Part shown: positions 1 to 8,625 of the stretch, piece after piece | How positions within the stretch are numbered: position 1 is the stretch's first letter | Layout of the letters: each line of letters starts with the position of its first letter | Assembly: GCA_023403845.1 (NCBI GenBank) | Contig: JAEYDL010000020.1 | Location: 62,001 to 126,000 of the forward strand | DNA: 64,000 nt | DNA from: Pseudomonadota bacterium | GTDB taxonomy: Bacteria > Desulfobacterota > Desulfovibrionia > Desulfovibrionales > Desulfovibrionaceae | Direction: 5' to 3' | Notes under the pieces: model-generated | What the model was told of the DNA's origin: nothing | Seen by the model: the letters and a program-made list of their open reading frames with translations, nothing else | The model's database searches: none | Program-made: the position numbers and the translations under genes

Positions 1-259
1 CCAGCATGATCTGACATCCGAGGCAGATGCCCAGCAGAGGACGTCCCGATGCCACGACATCGCGCAGAACGGCGTCAAGGCCGGACTCCCCCAGCTGGCG
101 CATGGCCTGTCCCGCAGCACCCACTCCAGGAAAAATGACTCCGGCGGCACTCTTGACGATCGCCGGGTCCGCCGTAATGACGCAGGGTATTCCCAGATGT
201 TCCAGCGCACGTCGCACGCTGGTCTGATTCCCCGCCTTGTAGTCAAGAATTGCAAGCAT
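1..259 (-). CDS. hisH: Imidazole glycerol phosphate synthase glutaminase subunit HisH (5' part only)
   Basis: The minus-strand reading begins MLAILDYKAGNQTSVRRAL and continues to the nucleophile elbow PLLGICLGCQIML, where the window ends. HisH releases ammonia from glutamine and passes it to HisF in the fifth step of histidine synthesis. The start DYxxGN, the FPGVGAAGQAM oxyanion strand and the GICLGCQ cysteine loop are typical of the class I glutamine amidotransferase fold. About 86 codons are visible; the His-Glu part of the triad and presumably hisF lie beyond position 1. The ATG is at 257-259. No strong Shine-Dalgarno is visible. Confidence 0.9.
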   Translation of the reverse strand, partial: MLAILDYKAGNQTSVRRALEHLGIPCVITADPAIVKSAAGVIFPGVGAAGQAMRQLGESGLDAVLRDVVASGRPLLGICLGCQIML

Positions 260-960
260 AGACCGATCCCGATAAGAAGAACATTGAAGATAGCCATTTT
301 TTTTACAGGAAAGTCCCGACAGAGACAAGCAAGCGTACAGGACCTCTACGCGGCCTCTCCACCTTGTCTTCAGTGCCATCCGGCGCACTGCTGCTCCCGA
401 AAGGAGTTCCAGACCGACTTCTTTCCCTTAAGACAATCTTTTTAGGGACATTTGGCCGTTCTTTCGGCGCACATATCGCGCAACGCGTCAGCTATAAGAA
501 CACAACATGTTAAAATTATTTTATAAAAAAATAGACAGACACATCCGGAAACGCGTTTCCGGCCTTCGCCAGCCCGTCGTCATGCCGGGTTCGACAGGAC
601 GGGCAGGGACCGCCGGCCTTCGAACATGGCCGTTCGTGAAAAAGAGAGGATTCGGAGAGCCCACCGCTTCGACCCCAGCCAGCCCCGGCACGTCATATGC
701 CCCATTCCCGCAGTCCAAACAAAACTCAATGTAATCCGCCAGGAAAGAGAAACAAAGAATGCCATGCGGCGGCCTGCTTGCGACTCCGCTCCATGATCTT
801 GCGGCATCTTCCCCTTCAAATTCCGGGTCAGGTTGACAGAATTTGTTCCTGCAGATAACTTTCGCCAAGTATTGCACTCCTTAAGAGAAAACTCAGGCAT
901 GTCCCCTCTTCGCTTCATGCTCCTCAACTCGGGACGTTCCAGTAAACTCCAAGGATTTCC
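260..960. other. Intergenic region, no gene recognised
   Basis: About 700 bases between divergent hisH and the RlpA-like gene. Short open frames exist, but none has a good ribosome binding site or a recognisable protein. The part around 480-535 is distinctly AT-rich and could hold promoters. The decamer ccggccttcg occurs twice, near 559 and 614. A GGTTCGA string near 588 resembles a tRNA T-loop, but no cloverleaf could be built around it. Confidence 0.4.
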
Positions 961-1671
961 ATGCTTAAACGAGCCCTGCTCCTGCTGGCTATCCCCGTGT
1001 TTGTCCTGTTTCTCGCGGCTCCCCAGGCGGAATGCCGCTCCCCCGGTCATCTGTTCGAGGTTTATACCGGGAAAGCCTCTTTCTACAGCGACAAGTTTCA
1101 CGGCAGAAAAACCGCCAACGGCGAACGCTACAACAAGAAGGCCCTCACGGCTGCCCATCGTTTCCTGCCTCTCGGGACTGTCGTCCGGGTAACCAACCTC
1201 TCCAACGGACGTCACCTTCTGGTGCGCATCAATGATCGCGGCCCCATCAAAAAAAGCTGGATTCTCGACGTATCCCGCGAAGCGGCATCCCGTCTGAACA
1301 TGATTCGGCGCGGCATCGCCCCCGTGCAGGTAGAGGTCGTCGCCGACAAGCGCGGTCATCCCGTGCAGCGCGGAACGGCATTCTTCCTCAAGGTCGGAGA
1401 GGTCAAAAATCAACGCGAGGGAGAAGCCAGAGTCGTCGCGCTTCGCAAACAGGCCCGCCATGCGGTTCTGCATACCGGAAAACGCCGCGCCTCACAGGTT
1501 TCGGCACGTCTGTTCACAGAAACCACACTGTACGGCGAAACCCGCTCCTTCGTCGGCCTCGGTCCCTTCTTCCGCTACAGCGACGCCCTGAAGGTCTGCG
1601 GCAAACTCGGCAACTCCTACCCCAGGGCCGATGTCGTGTGCATTCCCACTGCCGTGGCCATGCATGATTGA
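961..1671 (+). CDS. RlpA-like double-psi beta-barrel septal/murein protein
   Basis: This 236-residue exported protein has an N-terminal signal sequence (MLKRALLLLAIPVFVLFLAA, cleavage probably near residue 26). It is followed by the RlpA double-psi beta-barrel: GKASFYSDKFHGRKTANGE, LPLGTVVRVTNLSNGRHLLVRINDRGP and ILDVSREAASRL. RlpA proteins cleave naked (peptide-free) glycan strands at the division septum; the conserved HGRKTANGE and NDRGP segments are those of the family. A lipobox is not obvious, so it may be periplasmic rather than lipid-anchored. The last 60 residues contain an aromatic-rich stretch (GLGPFFRYSDALKVCGKL) that could be a divergent SPOR domain. It stands alone, with no co-directional partner. 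Confidence 0.85.
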   Translation: MLKRALLLLAIPVFVLFLAAPQAECRSPGHLFEVYTGKASFYSDKFHGRKTANGERYNKKALTAAHRFLPLGTVVRVTNLSNGRHLLVRINDRGPIKKSWILDVSREAASRLNMIRRGIAPVQVEVVADKRGHPVQRGTAFFLKVGEVKNQREGEARVVALRKQARHAVLHTGKRRASQVSARLFTETTLYGETRSFVGLGPFFRYSDALKVCGKLGNSYPRADVVCIPTAVAMHD

Positions 1672-1870
1672 ACCCTTCCCTGCCGTTCCACGCAGAATCT
1701 TCACTCCGACGACAAGGTTGCTCCTTTTCCTGAGGAAAACGTTTGCCCGCACCGTTCCCCCGTCCCATTCCTTTTGCCGATCCCGTACTTCTACAGTCCC
1801 TCGCTCCCAGCGATACCAATCTCACATCACCGCCCCTCATGACCGTCTCTTTCCCCGCAGCATATGAAAC

Positions 1871-1894
1871 GGCCCGGGAAGTCTTTCCCGGGCC
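1871..1894 (-). terminator. Strong hairpin, terminator of the TRAP operon
   Basis: Perfect 10-bp stem GGCCCGGGAA / TTCCCGGGCC with a 4-base loop, 29 bases past the stop of the TAXI binding-protein gene. Only a short T-rich stretch follows on the minus strand, so termination strength is uncertain. Confidence 0.65.
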
Positions 1895-1922
1895 GCGACA
1901 ATTTTCAAAAGGCGTGAACGAG

Positions 1923-2906
1923 CTAGTTCATGTATCCCTTTTCCTTGTAATACCTGGCCGCTCCGGGATGCAGGGGATAGGCCACATCCTTCCATGCGGT
2001 TTCAGGACGGAAGGTGTCCCAGGTGGGGCAGGCCAGCACGATGTTGTCGCGTCCCTCGCAGGTGGCCTTGGTCAGCTTGTAGACCAGATCCTCACTCATG
2101 TTTTCGCGTACCAGCAGCTGAATGGACGTGGCTACGGCGGTGACGCCTTCGCCCATCATGCCGCCGTACATGCCCGGTTCGAATGTGCTGGCATACATGA
2201 GGTACTTTTTGGCAAGGCTGTCCACAACCTCGGGGCTGACGGAAAGCCAGCGCAATTCGGTACTGGTGGACATTTCGCGCAGGAACCAGGCTTCGCCGGG
2301 TCCAAGCCAGAACAGAACGTCCACCTGTCCGTCCTTGGTCATGTTGGCGGCATCGTCAAAGTTGTTGGCGTACAGCTTGCCGCCCCATTTCGTGATGTCC
2401 TTGAAATCAATGCCGTACTCGGAAAAGACCCAGCGCCCGAAAACTTCGCTGCCGGAGCCGCGGGGTCCATGCGCGAGCCGGATAGGCATCTTCTGATCAC
2501 GGATCTGCTCGATGGAGGTGATCCCCGAATCGGCCCGCACCACGATGTTCAGTCGGGCCTGCGTCCGCAGATTGGCAAGAGAGGCGATATTGGTCGCGGC
2601 TTTTTTGAACGGCTCCGTCCCGGCCTTGGCCGCCATGGCCATACTGATGACCTCGGCGGCAAGTTCAACCTCATTATTCTGCAGTCGGAAAGGGTTGGAC
2701 ATGTCGCTGCCGGGCAGCAGCGTCACGCCGGCCTCGGGATAGGCTCTGGTGAACTCCTTGCCGATGGCTCCCATACCGATGTAACTCGTCCCCGCGACAG
2801 GGCCGCCCACGGCGGTGATGGTCATTCCCTTGTCCGCGGCCAGGGCAGCTCCGGACAGTCCAAGAGTCAGGGCAACAAGTCCGAATATGATTCGTTTCAA
2901 CAGCAT
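1923..2906 (-). CDS. TAXI-family TRAP transporter solute-binding protein
   Basis: A 327-residue periplasmic binding protein with a clear signal peptide (MLLKRIIFGLVALTLGLSG, cleavage after ALA near residue 23). The TAXI family hallmark GTSYIGMGAIGKEF appears just after the mature N-terminus, and the receptor body includes IRLAHGPRGSGSEVF and DVLFWLGPGEAW. It would capture a carboxylate-type ligand and deliver it to the fused permease encoded upstream in the same operon. It is the last gene, four bases after the amidohydrolase gene, and is followed by a strong hairpin. The ligand cannot be deduced; related receptors bind dicarboxylates, glutamate or aromatic acids. Confidence 0.93.
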   Translation of the reverse strand: MLLKRIIFGLVALTLGLSGAALAADKGMTITAVGGPVAGTSYIGMGAIGKEFTRAYPEAGVTLLPGSDMSNPFRLQNNEVELAAEVISMAMAAKAGTEPFKKAATNIASLANLRTQARLNIVVRADSGITSIEQIRDQKMPIRLAHGPRGSGSEVFGRWVFSEYGIDFKDITKWGGKLYANNFDDAANMTKDGQVDVLFWLGPGEAWFLREMSTSTELRWLSVSPEVVDSLAKKYLMYASTFEPGMYGGMMGEGVTAVATSIQLLVRENMSEDLVYKLTKATCEGRDNIVLACPTWDTFRPETAWKDVAYPLHPGAARYYKEKGYMN

Positions 2907-2910
2907 CAGT

Positions 2911-3762
2911 CTAGTCCTTTACGGGTATGTTGAGAATTCTTGCAGCGTTCTTGTACAGCAGCTTGGGCAGGACCTCTTCCTTGAAAGGAAGAGCGCAGAA
3001 CTGCTTCACGCCGTCTTCAAAGCCGATGAAGGGATACGCCGTACCAAAGACCATGCGGTCCTGAAGGAAGGTATTCGCCGCCGCGACGTAATCCTGCACG
3101 CCGGGCACATTGTACATGTACATGTCGGGGCACAGGATCAGATTCGGACGCTTGAAGGCCACGAACAGAATCTGTGTCACCCAGGGATACCCGCCGTGCG
3201 TATTGATTACCGTCATGTTCGGGAAGTCGCCGCAGATGCGGTCGATGATCACGGGATCGCTGTGACTCAGATCCGGACCGTTTCCGCCGCCGCACATGAG
3301 CATGACGGGAATGCCCCGGCTGGAGCAGTACTCGTAGATGGGATAGATGCGCCGGTCGTCCGCATACATGGGCGAAGACAGCACTCCGGGTTCCATTCCC
3401 ACCGCCTTCAGGGGACCGTTGACCACGACTCTCTCGATCTCCTCAAGCGCCCCGGAAAGGTTGGTCGGGTCGATGCCGGCCACCCCCACGAACTTGTCGG
3501 GATACGTGCTGACGATGTCGATGATGTCGTCATTGGACACGTTGCCCATGAAGGGGTTGGCCTGGCGTCCGGGCACCACGCCCATATCGACGCCCCCGGC
3601 GGCCATCTCCTTGAACATCAGATCCAGGGAGCACTGCTTGGCGGAAGGAGGCGGCGTCATGCCGAGATTGCCGCTCCAGCGGGCAATGCGCTCCTGATTT
3701 CTGAAGATGTGCATGTTGAGAAAACCGTGGGTCGCAGGCCGCAACCTGAAGTCAATAATCAT
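2911..3762 (-). CDS. Amidohydrolase-fold (amidohydrolase 2-like) protein lacking usual metal ligands
   Basis: A 283-residue protein beginning MIIDFRLRPATHGFLNMHIF. The start is set by an AGGAGG sequence just upstream of the ATG at 3762; a longer reading frame has no such site. The body looks like the amidohydrolase 2 TIM barrel (YPDKFVGVAGIDP, FPNMTVINTHGGYPWVTQ, DRMVFGTAYPFIGFEDGV). In typical members the N-terminus carries a metal-binding HxH and the barrel end a metal-binding Asp (GSDYP). Here these are DFRLRP and GTAYP, so a classical mononuclear zinc site seems absent, while the central THGG histidine remains. The substrate is unknown. The gene sits inside a TRAP uptake operon, so it presumably acts on the imported compound or a derivative. 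Confidence 0.82.
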   Translation of the reverse strand: MIIDFRLRPATHGFLNMHIFRNQERIARWSGNLGMTPPPSAKQCSLDLMFKEMAAGGVDMGVVPGRQANPFMGNVSNDDIIDIVSTYPDKFVGVAGIDPTNLSGALEEIERVVVNGPLKAVGMEPGVLSSPMYADDRRIYPIYEYCSSRGIPVMLMCGGGNGPDLSHSDPVIIDRICGDFPNMTVINTHGGYPWVTQILFVAFKRPNLILCPDMYMYNVPGVQDYVAAANTFLQDRMVFGTAYPFIGFEDGVKQFCALPFKEEVLPKLLYKNAARILNIPVKD

Positions 3763-3790
3763 GGGGAATCCTCCTGGAAACCAATGAATG

Positions 3791-5698
3791 TTAGTCCGCC
3801 TCAACGTCCGCAGTGGTCGCGGAAGCGGTTCCTCTCCTGTCGCGAATGAATTCATAGGCCGCCACGCAGATAAGCAGAGCAAAGCCGATAAGGTCAGTTA
3901 TCATACCAGGATAAATGAGCGTCAGTCCTCCAATAATGAGCAGACCCCTTTCAATAATGCTCGCACGTCCTACAAACCAGCCCTGCATGCCGGCAGCCAG
4001 TCCGACCACGCCGATGATCGCCGTGATTACAGCCTGAACGACCTGCACGGGAGAACCCTGCAGCAGCAGAGCAGGTTCATAGACGAACATGAACGGAATA
4101 ATGAAGGCCACAATACCCAACTGAGAGGAAGTGAAGCCCGTCTTCATGGGCGGAGCGTCGGCGATGGCTGCTCCGGAGAAGGCCGCCATGCAGACGGGCG
4201 GCGTGATCACCGAGAGAATGGCGTAATAGAATACGAACAGATGCGCCGCAATCATGGGGACGCCAGCCTTCATCAAGGCCGGAGCGCCGAGCGTCGCCAC
4301 GATGATGTAGGCGGGCGTCGTAGGAACGCCCATGCCGAGCACGATACAGGTCACTGCGAGGAACAGCATCAGAATGAACAGATTGCCGCCCGCAAGGTCC
4401 GTAATGGCGGAAATGAACTTGTACCCGATTCCGGTCATGGAAATGACGCCCACGATGATGCCAGCCGCGGCGCAGCAGGCCGAGATCATCATGGCGTTAC
4501 GGGAAGCGAGTTCAAGGGCGTCCATAAGACCACGCAGCCCCAGTCTCGTCTCGGGTCGGAACAGACCGAGAATAACGATGGAAAGGGTGGCCAGGAACGC
4601 CGCGGAAACGACGCTGCGCCCCATCCACAGAGCAAAGATGAGGATGACTATCGGGAACAGATAGTAAAGCTTCATCATCACGTCGCGGGTCGCGGGCACC
4701 AGCTCCGGAGGCAGATAGCCCAGATCGTTCCGAACGGCCTCGAAGTGAATCATGGCCAACAGGGCGAGATAATACAAAACGGCGGGCAGAAGGGCCGCCT
4801 TGGCCACGAAGACATAGCCAAGACCGGTAATGTCGGCCATAATGAAGGCCGCCGCACCCATGACCGGAGGCATGATCTGTCCGCCGGTGGAGGCCACTGC
4901 TTCAACCGCGCCGGCAAAATGCGGCGCATAGCCTACCTTTTTCATAAGCGGAATGGTGAACGTGCCCGTACCGTACACGTTGGCAGGAGCGGACCCGGAA
5001 ATGGTGCCGAACAGTGCGCTGGCGAAGATGGCGACCTTGGCCGGACCACCCTTGGAATTCTTGGTCAACAGACACGAAGCGTCCATGAACACGCTGCTCA
5101 TGGTGCTGCGCTCCAGAAAGGCGCCGAACATGATGAATGCGAAAATCATGGTGGAGCCAACCGCGATCGGTACGCCGTAGATGCCGTCCGTGAGCAGGAA
5201 CAGCTGCTCCACGAGCCTTTCCCCGGTCACTCCGGTATGATTGATGGCATTGGGCAGGTACTGACCGAACATCGCGTAGAGCAGGAACCCCGTAGCCACG
5301 AGAACCAGAGACCAGCCCGAGGTTCTCCGCGTCACTTCGAGAACGAGGAGAATGGTCGCTATGCCGAAAAACATATCGGTACTCGTTACTTCATCTACAT
5401 ACATGATGCGATTCAGCAACACGTCGAGGTTGACGTAGAAATAGACTGCGACGGCTGCCGCCAGCACCGCGAGACCGATATCGAGCAGGATCAGCCAGGA
5501 AGATTCCGGTTGCCCGTCCTTGCGCTTGTGCGCAGGCAGCAGCAAAAAGATCAGGACCATGATGGCGGACAGATGGATTCCCCTGAGAAGCGGAGCCTCA
5601 AGAGCAAAAAAGCCGCCGGTAAACAGAATCTGAAAAATTGCCAGAGCAACGCCCAGGGCGTAGGCCACGGGGCGAAGTGTCTTTCTGGTCAACGTCAT
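3791..5698 (-). CDS. TRAP transporter fused permease (DctQ-DctM type, TAXI class)
   Basis: A 635-residue, highly hydrophobic protein. The first ~150 residues correspond to the small DctQ-like subunit (LLRGIHLSAIMVLIFLLLP and following helices). The rest is the large DctM-like channel with typical segments such as GASNVYGTG-like SAPANVYGTGTFTIPLMKK, ASTGGQIMPPVMGAAAF and GMGVPTTPAYIIVATLGAP. Fused permeases of this kind pair with TAXI receptors and use an ion gradient (usually sodium) for uptake. The partner receptor is encoded two genes downstream. An additional C-terminal membrane section ends in a charged tail, as usual for the family. Confidence 0.93.
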   Translation of the reverse strand: MTLTRKTLRPVAYALGVALAIFQILFTGGFFALEAPLLRGIHLSAIMVLIFLLLPAHKRKDGQPESSWLILLDIGLAVLAAAVAVYFYVNLDVLLNRIMYVDEVTSTDMFFGIATILLVLEVTRRTSGWSLVLVATGFLLYAMFGQYLPNAINHTGVTGERLVEQLFLLTDGIYGVPIAVGSTMIFAFIMFGAFLERSTMSSVFMDASCLLTKNSKGGPAKVAIFASALFGTISGSAPANVYGTGTFTIPLMKKVGYAPHFAGAVEAVASTGGQIMPPVMGAAAFIMADITGLGYVFVAKAALLPAVLYYLALLAMIHFEAVRNDLGYLPPELVPATRDVMMKLYYLFPIVILIFALWMGRSVVSAAFLATLSIVILGLFRPETRLGLRGLMDALELASRNAMMISACCAAAGIIVGVISMTGIGYKFISAITDLAGGNLFILMLFLAVTCIVLGMGVPTTPAYIIVATLGAPALMKAGVPMIAAHLFVFYYAILSVITPPVCMAAFSGAAIADAPPMKTGFTSSQLGIVAFIIPFMFVYEPALLLQGSPVQVVQAVITAIIGVVGLAAGMQGWFVGRASIIERGLLIIGGLTLIYPGMITDLIGFALLICVAAYEFIRDRRGTASATTADVEAD

Positions 5699-5818
5699 GT
5701 GATGCCTCCAGTACGTTTCCCAATTCAGGCGACTCCGTCATATGAGCCGCCGTGCAGGCCGCATGCATGCCGAAAACCGGATCAGGCCCCCTCACCGATT
5801 TTCAAACTCCCGACAGGC

Positions 5819-7750
5819 CTAAAGCATGCGTGCGGCTTCAAACCCTTCTTCAATAGCCTTCATGATCTTGCCGACTCCCGAACAATCGCCGATGGACCGA
5901 CACGGTATCCCCGCCTTCTCAAGCTCGACGGCCAATCCGTTTTCCGGTCTGTACCCCACGGCGATCACCAGCGTGGCAAAATCCTCCAGCCAGCGTTCTC
6001 CCCCACTATCCTTCACCTTGACCTTCCCGGCATCGGTGATCTCGGTTACCTGCGTATCCACGAGAGTTCTGACCCCGAGCTCGGCCAGACGCGGCATCAT
6101 CCATGCGCGACAGCGCGGTTCCATATCCCCTGCAATGCGCGACTGCATTTCAAGGATCATAACCTGTTTGCCCTGCTCCGCGAGGAATTCCGCCGTTTCG
6201 CTCCCGATCAGCCCCCCGCCGATCACGAGCACGGTCTGCCCGGTTTCTCTGGTTCCCGACAACACGTCATGCGCCAGTACCGCATTGGGGGCGACCTGAC
6301 AAAAACGGGGGAAGACCGGAGCGCTGCCCGTTGCCGCCAGAACGACATCGGGCCGCATCCGCAGGATGTCGGCAACGGAAAGCCGCGTACCGAGATGCAC
6401 GCGCACCCCCGCCTGCCGCAGCGCATGCGCAAAGTACGCCGGCACAAGCAGCAGGTTGTCCTTGTGCGGCGGCTTGCAGGCCACCCGCAAAGCCCCCCCC
6501 AGTTCCTGGGCCGCCTCATAGAGATCCACGGAATGCCCAAGTCGAGCCGCCGTCAGGGCGGCCTGCATTCCCGCGGGGCCGCCTCCCACGACGAGCACCT
6601 TTTCAGGATGCGCGGAAGGAAGCAGATCATACTTGCCCTCAGCCCCGGTCAGCGGATTCAGGGCACACCCCACGCCCAGTCCGCGCGCGGCGTTGCCGTG
6701 GCAGCCTTCATTGCAGTTGATGCAGCGGATGACATTCGCGTCATGGCCGGCAAAGACCTTGTTCGGCAAATCCGGATCGGCGATAAGCGCCCGGCCCATG
6801 ACCACCATATCCGCATCGCCGCGGGCCAGAATGCCTTCAGCGACGACTTCATCGACGACGCGTCCGGCCACCATGACCGGAATCGCCCCATTGACGGCCT
6901 CCCGAACCGCTCTTGCCCGTGAGGCATTCCAGCCTTTGGGCACAAACGGCGGCGGCGAAACCAGCCTGTTGCTCTCACGCAGCCCTACGGAAACACTGAT
7001 TGCGTCGATTCCCTCAACGACCAGCGCCTGACAGAGCTTCAACGCATCCGCCAAAACCACGCCGCCTTCCACCCCTTCCTCCACGCTGATCCGATAGGTG
7101 ACCGGGAAATCGCGCCCGACGGCCTTTCGAACCGCGCGACAGACTTCCAGAGGGAAGCGCATTCTGTTTTCGAGGGATCCGCCGTAGGCGTCAGTCCTCC
7201 GGTTGGTCAGGGGAGAGAAGAATTGTCCAATGAGATAACCGTGCGCGCCGTGAATCTCCACAGCATCGAATCCCGCTTCCACAGCGCGTACGGCGGCCCT
7301 TGCCCAGCTTTCCGTCAATTCCGCTATGTCTTCTGCATCAAGGACATAACTATCCGTATATGAACAGAATCCAGGAACGTATGAAACCAGGGGAATGCCA
7401 CGGCCCGAGTACTGGGGCAACGCCGCCCGTCCGGCATGGTTGAGCTGGATGGACGCTCTGGCCCCATGTTTCCGAATAGCCGAGGCAAGCCGCGAGAGTC
7501 CGCGAAGCATGGAATCATCGGAAATCCCCAGCCCCCGGCTGAAAGAATTTCCGGAAGGATGCACATAGGTGGCTTCCACCGTGACCAGTCCCGCTCCGCC
7601 CGCAGCCCGTGCAGCATAATAGCGAAGCATCCGCTCGGAGACCTTTCCGTCCGGCGTGGCAAACTTGGTGGACATGGCGGGAAATACAATCCTGTTCCGG
7701 ACTTGCAGTCCATTTATTGTGACAGGTTGCGCAAGAAAATGAAAATTCAT
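5819..7750 (-). CDS. NADH:flavin oxidoreductase / 2,4-dienoyl-CoA reductase-like protein
   Basis: A 643-residue FadH-like enzyme. Residues ~1-350 form the old-yellow-enzyme barrel (FPAMSTKFA, the HGAHGYLIGQFFSP active-site loop, YGGSLENRMRF). A [4Fe-4S] motif C-x2-C-x3-C-x11-C (CINCNEGC...GC) follows, then FAD and NAD(P)H-binding folds with VLVVGGGPAGMQAAL and VLVIGGGLIGSETAEF. Such enzymes move hydride from NAD(P)H through FAD and Fe-S to FMN, and reduce conjugated enoyl compounds or remove groups from amines and bile acids. The start is the ATG at 7750, preceded by GGAG; an upstream in-frame ATG at 7795 lacks a site. It is the first gene of the TRAP operon, so it likely reduces the imported substrate. 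The substrate is unknown. Confidence 0.88.
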   Translation of the reverse strand: MNFHFLAQPVTINGLQVRNRIVFPAMSTKFATPDGKVSERMLRYYAARAAGGAGLVTVEATYVHPSGNSFSRGLGISDDSMLRGLSRLASAIRKHGARASIQLNHAGRAALPQYSGRGIPLVSYVPGFCSYTDSYVLDAEDIAELTESWARAAVRAVEAGFDAVEIHGAHGYLIGQFFSPLTNRRTDAYGGSLENRMRFPLEVCRAVRKAVGRDFPVTYRISVEEGVEGGVVLADALKLCQALVVEGIDAISVSVGLRESNRLVSPPPFVPKGWNASRARAVREAVNGAIPVMVAGRVVDEVVAEGILARGDADMVVMGRALIADPDLPNKVFAGHDANVIRCINCNEGCHGNAARGLGVGCALNPLTGAEGKYDLLPSAHPEKVLVVGGGPAGMQAALTAARLGHSVDLYEAAQELGGALRVACKPPHKDNLLLVPAYFAHALRQAGVRVHLGTRLSVADILRMRPDVVLAATGSAPVFPRFCQVAPNAVLAHDVLSGTRETGQTVLVIGGGLIGSETAEFLAEQGKQVMILEMQSRIAGDMEPRCRAWMMPRLAELGVRTLVDTQVTEITDAGKVKVKDSGGERWLEDFATLVIAVGYRPENGLAVELEKAGIPCRSIGDCSGVGKIMKAIEEGFEAARML

Positions 7751-7840
7751 GAAACAACTCCGAAAGTTGGCGCAAATCTGTTCAATTTTGTTCAAAATGC
7801 GCTATAATCTAAGGGATATTTTATTTGGACAAAGTCCTTA

Positions 7841-7855
7841 GCAACAAGTGTTCCA
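7841..7855 (-). promoter_or_regulatory. Sigma-54 (-24/-12) promoter of the TRAP operon
   Basis: On the minus strand the sequence TGGAACACTTGTTGC matches the sigma-54 consensus TGGCAC-N5-TTGC with one mismatch and correct spacing. It lies about 90 bases upstream of the first operon gene. A sigma-54 activator gene lies divergently at 8844, which supports the reading. Confidence 0.65.
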
Positions 7856-7870
7856 ATTCTGTTTAAAATG

Positions 7871-7882
7871 GAGTATATACTC
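7871..7882. promoter_or_regulatory. Perfect palindrome, candidate activator site
   Basis: GAGTATATACTC is a perfect 12-base palindrome just upstream of the -24 element for the minus-strand operon. A second inverted repeat, ATTTTG-TT-CAAAAT, is at 7785-7798, between promoter and start codon. Either could be bound by the AcoR-like activator or by the transposase-like HTH protein. Binding is inference. Confidence 0.4.
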
Positions 7883-7935
7883 TTTGTCCTTGCCTAGAAC
7901 AACAAAAAAAAATATTTGATTATTAATAAATATCA

Positions 7936-8625
7936 ATGAATAATAAATATATAAACCGTTCAAAAATATCTGAAGCCAAGATGCGGCTTTTTGTGCGGCT
8001 TTTCGCCCTGGACCTGAACGCATCCCAGATAGCCTCCATAACCGGACTGAATCGCAATACGGTAAACCGACTTTTGACCGGCCTGCGACAGCGTCTCGTC
8101 CTTCTTTGCCTTGAGGAGCAGGAATTATCCGTCCGCGAGGGCAAAATGCACCCCCTCCCCCCCCTGTCCTGCCCGAACGCCACGGATGCGGCGACGGGTC
8201 AGCCCCTCCCTGAGTGTCCGCAGTATATCGGTCTCAAAAAGCAGAACGGGTGCATCAGGATAGGCGGAGTGCCCCTTCCGCAATCCGGAAGAGACGATAC
8301 CGCAAGGGGAGTCTGTCAGCATTCTCCAGAGCTGGAAAAAATAGCCTGTTCTCAGGGGTATGACGGTCTCGTCGACATCTACGCCAGAAAATTTACCCGC
8401 ATTTCCCGGACCATCCCTCCGGAATCTTCATGCTCTCGCTGCACGCACATCGACGAGCTGGAAAGCTTCTGGGGCTTCATCAAGGTCCGGCTGATACGCT
8501 TTCGCGGCCTGCCTCACAAAACTCTGGGACCTCACCTCAAAGAATGTGAATTCCGGTTCAACCATCGTCAGGAGGACATGTATCTGCTGCTGCTTCAGGA
8601 ATTGCGGAAAAGGCCCCTTTTCTAG
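7936..8625 (+). CDS. IS1595-type transposase-like protein, catalytic residues lost
   Basis: This 229-residue open frame matches IS1595/IS1016-type transposases at both ends. The N-terminus has SKISEAKMRLFVRLFALDLN and a helix-turn-helix ASQIASITGLNRNTVNRLL. The C-terminus has ESFWGFIKVRLIRFRGL, HLKECEFRFNHRQEDMY and LLLQELRKRPLF. The middle keeps the length and scattered matches (GLKKQNGCIR, GYDGLVDIYARKFTRIS), but the DESYFG motif and the HSDGW motif, which supply the catalytic aspartates, are replaced (for example by ACSQGY). There is no stop or frameshift. It could be a decaying relic or a domesticated DNA-binding protein. No terminal inverted repeats were found. The 5' end is AT-rich compared with its neighbours. 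Confidence 0.72.
   Translation: MNNKYINRSKISEAKMRLFVRLFALDLNASQIASITGLNRNTVNRLLTGLRQRLVLLCLEEQELSVREGKMHPLPPLSCPNATDAATGQPLPECPQYIGLKKQNGCIRIGGVPLPQSGRDDTARGVCQHSPELEKIACSQGYDGLVDIYARKFTRISRTIPPESSCSRCTHIDELESFWGFIKVRLIRFRGLPHKTLGPHLKECEFRFNHRQEDMYLLLLQELRKRPLF

Noticed and set aside
575..620. tRNA T-loop-like string GGTTCGA
   Set aside because: No acceptor or anticodon stem could be built around it.
507..734. 75-codon plus-strand frame upstream of the RlpA-like gene
   Set aside because: No ribosome binding site, no homology recognised, and a biased Arg/Pro/Ser-rich composition typical of chance frames here.
3788..6922. Very long plus-strand open frame (over 1000 codons)
   Set aside because: It lies antisense to the TRAP permease and the flavin oxidoreductase; its composition is His/Arg/Gln-rich without domains, an artefact of GC-rich codon usage on the other strand.
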